Below the pieces are notes generated by a model. The model made no database searches. It saw nothing but the letters and a program-made list of their open reading frames with translations, and had not been told where the DNA came from. 64,000 bases of DNA from NCBI GenBank assembly GCA_040954595.2, contig CM082584.2, positions 6,634,001-6,698,000 of the forward strand. Reading direction: 5' to 3'. Shown here piece by piece: positions 60,081-64,000 of the stretch (the first letter of the stretch is position 1; every line of letters begins with the position of its first letter). This DNA comes from Balanoglossus misakiensis. Lineage: Eukaryota > Hemichordata. A program made the translations under genes and the position numbers.

Positions 60081-62460
60081 CTGTGTGGGGGGAAGCAGAA
60101 TGGAATCATGGGATAGTCTATTTAATCGCTGTAATGTTCTCGCATGTCTCGTAGATGCGCGGTACGGCGGCGAAGGACCGGTCCACCTGTACGACTACAC
60201 ACAAGGCAAGGCAAGGGCGAGGCATATGAGCTGGGACTAAAACTGCCGATGATAATAGGGATGAAACAAAAAAAAACAAATCATCTACTATGTGCATCAC
60301 TTTGACATGTGTACAAAGTTCTTGCCGTCAACCAATTTGACCAAGCCCGGTCGAGAATTCGAACTGGTCTTATCCGTTCGATTATTGTGGCTGTCATGTA
60401 TCAGCGTGTCTTACTCCACAGTCGAACACCCCCGGTCCTATATTCTACCGTAGGTGGCGCACCTGTTAGATTTTGTAAACTTTTCCATGCTGGAAAAACG
60501 GACTAAAAAGGAATAAGGGAAACAGAAACGCAATATTTCTACTCACAGTCTTTTCCACACATACAGATATCCGAAGAGTACAACGACAAGCAGCAGGACA
60601 GAGTTGATAACCATCATGACCAACAGCACTTGGGTTATGGTGTCAGCTGCAGGAAATGAAATGAGAAGGCAGTCAGAATAAATTCACGTGATCAAACGTT
60701 TTAATAATATTTCTCGATGTCTCGCGACTCGGAAACTGTAGTACATATGCCATGGTAGGGCTGGGACCTCCCCAGGGATACACTGTGATTAATAATTATA
60801 CTAGTCTAATATCCACACGCACGAGTCTGGATACTAGACTACTATTATACCGACCATATCTCATTACACGTCTGCCTACCGTCGTGATGGGTCGATCTGG
60901 CACCACTGATCTGGCACCTAAAATACTTTTACACCGGATATACATTTGCATAGAGAAAGAACATACGATATGTGTTTTCAAACAAATACGCACCAGGCTG
61001 TACCATTCCCGACGTGCTCCCTGACTGACTGTGTTGAAATTCTGCAGGGGCTGGGATGTTGGTCTGTTCGTTTCCTCCACTGAGCTGCAAGAGTTGCTTG
61101 CAGGCCAACATCATGGTCTGTTGGTCGTCGTTGTTCTGTATCCAGGGGTCGTCTCCAGATGTATCGTTGCTTCTTCCGTTCGCCACAGTTGAGGGCGTCC
61201 CAACGTCTGCTGATATATGCATGTAGATGGAACATGAGCACGATGAACGCAATAATGTGATCTGCGGCCCAGAAATCGGAATATGATGAAACATTTGTCA
61301 AAATGGCGTCCACCAAGCCACAGACACCACTGACTCACCTGTGAGATCGCAAATATAACCAAACTGGGCACAGCAAGGGGAATCGTTGTACCTAAAGTCA
61401 ACCGCCATCCTGCAAACTTACAACAAATAGCATGAGGAAAATTTCGAAAATTGAAATTGTATAATTCCTATCAACTAGTCAGCATCATTATTCTGATGCA
61501 TTATGATGGAAGGGATTTTGTGCACTGCCGTTTCATATCCTGGAGGGTTCTGGAAGATTGAGACACACTGGCACGAATCATTTCGACGGCAATTTCCGGA
61601 GAAATTGGTGTTTTCGAGCTAGTGTATTGGTCACATGACTTGTATATAGGCTAATGTATCAGACCACAGTAGTATTACAGACTGAAAAGTCGTGTTTTGT
61701 TTAGTTTTGGTCAGATTGGATTACATTTGATTTGCATTACCGTAACATTGCGCAGTCCTCGTTCCCGCCGCATCTCGCGTTTCCGCCCACGTTGTTCGGC
61801 TCGCCTTGGTCCCAGTAGAAGAACGTCACCGGCTCTCCGTCGAAGGTTTCCCAGTGTCCCTCCGTGCCCACGTCGTGGGCGTTGATCCAGAAACTGAGGT
61901 GCGTCAACCCCCGCACCTTAATCAGATCGACCAGCGCGTGATAGGTGTCGTTGTCCCGGATTTTGGCCAGTTCGCCGCCTCTCTCCTGGCACACTGCGAC
62001 TGCGCCGCGCCAAGACTCGCACCCCGGGTAGATGCCAAATCTGTCCTCTACGCTTACTGCAAGACATAGGTTGTGAAAGTTGGATCCCGATAACCATGTT
62101 ATTGCAAAGTCGCGACGGAACGCTTCAAGCGCCGACATAGTCTCCGCTTTTGTCCCTTTTTTCATATCAAGAATACATGACACACTTGCATAAAGTCACT
62201 CACTGTCACGGTGCAATATAATGCCAGTGCATAACCCCAAAAATGAGTTGGAAATTATCAGCCCTGTAACAGTATCGTAAACCGTGCACCAGAGACAAAG
62301 TCTGGTTTCACTAAATACACGCCTATCAAAGAAGACTTGCCTTCAAAAGGCGTGACTCGGTCGTATACTTACTTGCTAATCCTACAGAGGCAAGCATCAG
62401 GACAACGATAAGGATTTGCTTCCATCGTGGTATAGTTGAACTCACTCGTGGCTTTGCCAT
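59996..62460 (-). CDS. Type I membrane C-type lectin receptor, one CTLD, YxxL tail
   Basis: Unnamed surface lectin. Exons on minus: 62373-62460, 61741-62056, 61339-61409, 60994-61206, 60547-60646, 59996-60080. Phases join and total 291 codons (290 aa). Order: N-terminal signal peptide (KQILIVVLMLASVGLA), CTLD with EPN, Glu of NEDC and ND of RYNDSPC (mannose-type Ca2+ site intact, though Trp of WND is Tyr), a Ser/Asn/Gln-rich stalk with an NDT sequon, a membrane helix (QVLLVMMVINSVLLLVVVLF) and the tail LKQTTVLEPRYQDLVNEPTR. The tail exon was chosen because a paralog at 63347-63431 has an 85-base exon of the same sequence type. YQDL could act as an endocytic YxxPhi or hemITAM-like signal. Exon order and phases match lectin receptor A without the second CTLD. 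Confidence 0.87.
60547..60646 (-). CDS. Lectin receptor B exon 5: transmembrane segment
   Basis: Encodes ADTITQVLLVMMVINSVLLL then VVVLFGYLYVWKRL. The exon at 63910-64000 encodes a clear paralog of it. Donor GTGAGT, phase 2. Confidence 0.9.
60994..61206 (-). CDS. Lectin receptor B exon 4: stalk
   Basis: Acceptor TATCAGCAG and donor GTGCGT; phase 1-1, about 71 residues. Polar (RSNDTSGDDPW, QLSGGNEQTN, FQHSQSGSTSG) with a single Cys in MLACKQLL that could allow dimerisation. Confidence 0.75.
61339..62056 (-). CDS. Lectin receptor B exons 2-3: CTLD (EPN)
   Basis: Exon 2 (61741-62056) has FGIYPGCESW, VAVCQERGGELAKI, FWINAHDVGTEGHW, GEPNNVGGNARC and NEDC. Exon 3 (61339-61409) has DFRYNDSPCCAQFGYICDL. 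EPN predicts mannose/GlcNAc-type binding. Extra cysteines: LGC/ARC-type pair as in receptor A, plus a doubled CC. Confidence 0.9.
62373..62460 (-). CDS. Lectin receptor B exon 1: signal peptide
   Basis: ATG at 62460-62458 in CAACATGGC. It encodes a basic n-region (MAKPRVSSTIPRWK) then ILIVVLMLASVGLA. Ends phase 1 before GTAAGT. Confidence 0.85.
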
Positions 62461-63346
62461 GTTGACTGATCCGATCGCGCGAATTTCGCTGTCTTTTATC
62501 ACATCCGTTCGAAAGCTAAATTAATCAACTCGAAGGGGTCGGTGTAAATTATCTACTTGAAGGGTTCTATATCGAGTTTCCTTTCGCTTAAATATGATAT
62601 TTATTTTCCTGTTTCACTGTGTCGCGTCGACTTTCTAATATTTTAGTAATATTTACATACTTAACGAATTGGGATGTGAGAAAACAGTTAGGCGCACATC
62701 ATTTACCCACACACACGCATGTTGTAAGGAGTTATGATTTGGAGATGGCTTGATGAGCCAACGATCGTAAAATAACCATCCTTTTATAAGTTGAATTTAA
62801 TATAATAAAACAAACATACGACCAGATGGCAGATACAGAATATGAGCGTTTAAATGGTCTGTTTGTGGTCGCTCAAATATTGTTAAACTGGCGTACGTGT
62901 GGTATTTACATTAAGAGGTCCATGTCGCGCGCTTGCGTGACCTGATACACGCGAAAATAAAAATAAAAACCACACAACAAAGACTGCAAAGGCCTGTTCT
63001 TGTTTCATTATACATGTACATGTGTATGTATTCATTTGTATAAAATGTCTATGAAAAGTCGGAGGAATAAGTGGAGATTGGTACATGTGTCTATGAACTC
63101 CACTTACACCGTGTGTCTATTAAAACAGTGGGTCACAAGGTTACCTGCTATGTACAGGTGACGAGTTATTACCGCATATACACGCACCAAAGTAGCTTTG
63201 CTGTGTTTTATGAAAATAATACATTGGCAATGAGAATATGAATTGTCAGTTTTAAGAGGGTTGGCCTGAAAAATGAACTCTTTTCCGCGTCATTTTCAAA
63301 TTTGCGCAACTCTGCATCGCCAGTTTAGCGGATCCGTTGGGTGAAA
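62461..63346. promoter_or_regulatory. Spacer between lectin receptors B and C, with the B promoter
   Basis: 0.9 kb between the start codon of receptor B and the stop of receptor C, both minus. It should hold the 5' UTR and promoter of B and the 3' UTR of C. No distinct motif assigned. Confidence 0.5.
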
Positions 63347-64000
63347 TCACGTAATCTGTACATGACTATCAGATCTGGTCTGTTCGTTGACGAGGTCCCG
63401 ATAACGAGGTTCCGAGACTATGGCCTGCTTCCTATTGGACAAACAAGAAGGAAATCTAACCTAAATCTCTAGTGGGACCATCTACTTAGCAATTCTAATG
63501 AGCAGATTTGATTTTGAGTTGTGCGGTGCAGCTGTGTCTATTAATGCCGTGTTTTACTCGACTCTGCTCTGGTCACGTGACCTGTAGAGGGATACGTTTG
63601 CGGCGGCGCTCTTGAATGGGGTCCAAAGCAGCGAGCAATCTCATCGGTGAAAATGTACACGCTCACCTATGCAAATTTAGCCATATTTCACATGTGGCCC
63701 CAATCATAGGTATTTCATGTGTTGGACTATTACATAACATGCACTTTAAAAAAATAGGCACGAATAGCACACTCATCGACAATAGTACAATATCTTTCGT
63801 CTTGCCGTGATTGAGTTGACGGCACAATCAGCGGTAGCGTTTCCACCACGCCCCCTCCCCCTCCGCCCCCTCGAAGTAAGTTTAGCAGACATGTAACATG
63901 GCTACTTACAGCTTCCTCCACACTTGCAGATATCCGATGATGATGGTGGCAAGCAACAAGACAACGTTGAGAACAGTCAGAACCAATAGTATTTGGGTAG
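63347..64000 (-). CDS. C-type lectin receptor paralog, last two exons (5' part beyond right edge)
   Basis: Exon 63910-64000 (cut by the edge) encodes QILLVLTVLNVVLLLATIII then GYLQVWRKL, paralogous to the receptor B membrane exon. It ends in phase 2 before GTAAGT. Exon 63347-63431 (acceptor TTTGTCCAATAG) encodes KQAIVSEPRYRDLVNEQTRS then DSHVQIT and TGA, the same length as the receptor B tail with Y and L of YRDL kept. The CTLD, stalk and signal peptide should lie right of base 64000. Shows that the lectin genes form a tandem array. Confidence 0.85.
63432..63909 (-). other. Last intron of lectin receptor C
   Basis: About 480 bases with no exon features; includes a CpG-rich patch near 63.59 kb and a C-run near 63850. 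Confidence 0.7.

Noticed and set aside
60122-60194. Alternative last exon for lectin receptor B (acceptor TGTGTAG, reading LRTGGPVLRRRTAHLR to a stop)
   Set aside because: In phase and plausible as a basic tail, but the exon at 59996-60080 has a better acceptor and a paralog of identical length at 63347-63431. Could still be a minor alternative exon.
60340-60480. Possible tRNA (GTTCGAATTC-like T-loop on minus)
   Set aside because: No matching acceptor stem or anticodon arm could be found.

Overview
This window is animal nuclear DNA: AT-rich, intron-rich, with GT/AG-spliced genes, long introns, microsatellites and many small inverted-repeat transposons. The genes resemble vertebrate orthologs closely (an FGF receptor with acid box, a single KCTD3/SHKBP1 pro-ortholog, ERI3) and sit beside a tandem C-type lectin family. 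This fits a marine invertebrate deuterostome such as amphioxus or a hemichordate. The species cannot be fixed from sequence alone.

Layout. (1) 589-9006, minus: the 5' part of an FGF receptor gene. It has a signal-peptide exon, an acid-box plus first-half Ig-D2 exon and a second-half D2 exon; the rest lies beyond the left edge. No exon for Ig domain D1 is seen. (2) 9007-38568: about 29.5 kb with no recognisable coding exon, holding simple repeats, MITEs and CpG-rich blocks. It is the probable upstream and regulatory territory of FGFR. (3) 38569-46474, minus: a complete 15-exon KCTD3/SHKBP1-like gene (BTB/T1 domain plus beta-propeller). (4) 47089-48976, plus: an ERI3-type DEDDh exonuclease, head-to-head with KCTD3 across about 0.6 kb. 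It carries a tandemly duplicated exon that encodes the catalytic His. (5) 48977-53214: intergenic. (6) 53215-64000: a cluster of membrane C-type lectin receptors. A two-CTLD gene lies on plus (53215-59464). A one-CTLD gene lies tail-to-tail on minus (59996-62460). The last two exons of a third, paralogous gene lie on minus and run off the right edge.

The most interesting system is the lectin cluster. The three receptors have homologous short cytoplasmic tails. The two minus-strand genes carry a conserved tyrosine motif (EPRYxDLV, a YxxL), while the plus-strand gene has Phe at that place (EPFFQDL). The plus-strand receptor has two QPD (galactose-type) lectin domains; its minus-strand neighbour has an EPN (mannose-type) domain. 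This suggests a local family of sugar-sensing receptors, some able to signal or be internalised through tyrosine and one not. Gene models were built by hand from splice sites, phase matching and remembered family similarity. Each complete model sums to a whole number of codons, but no transcript data support them here.
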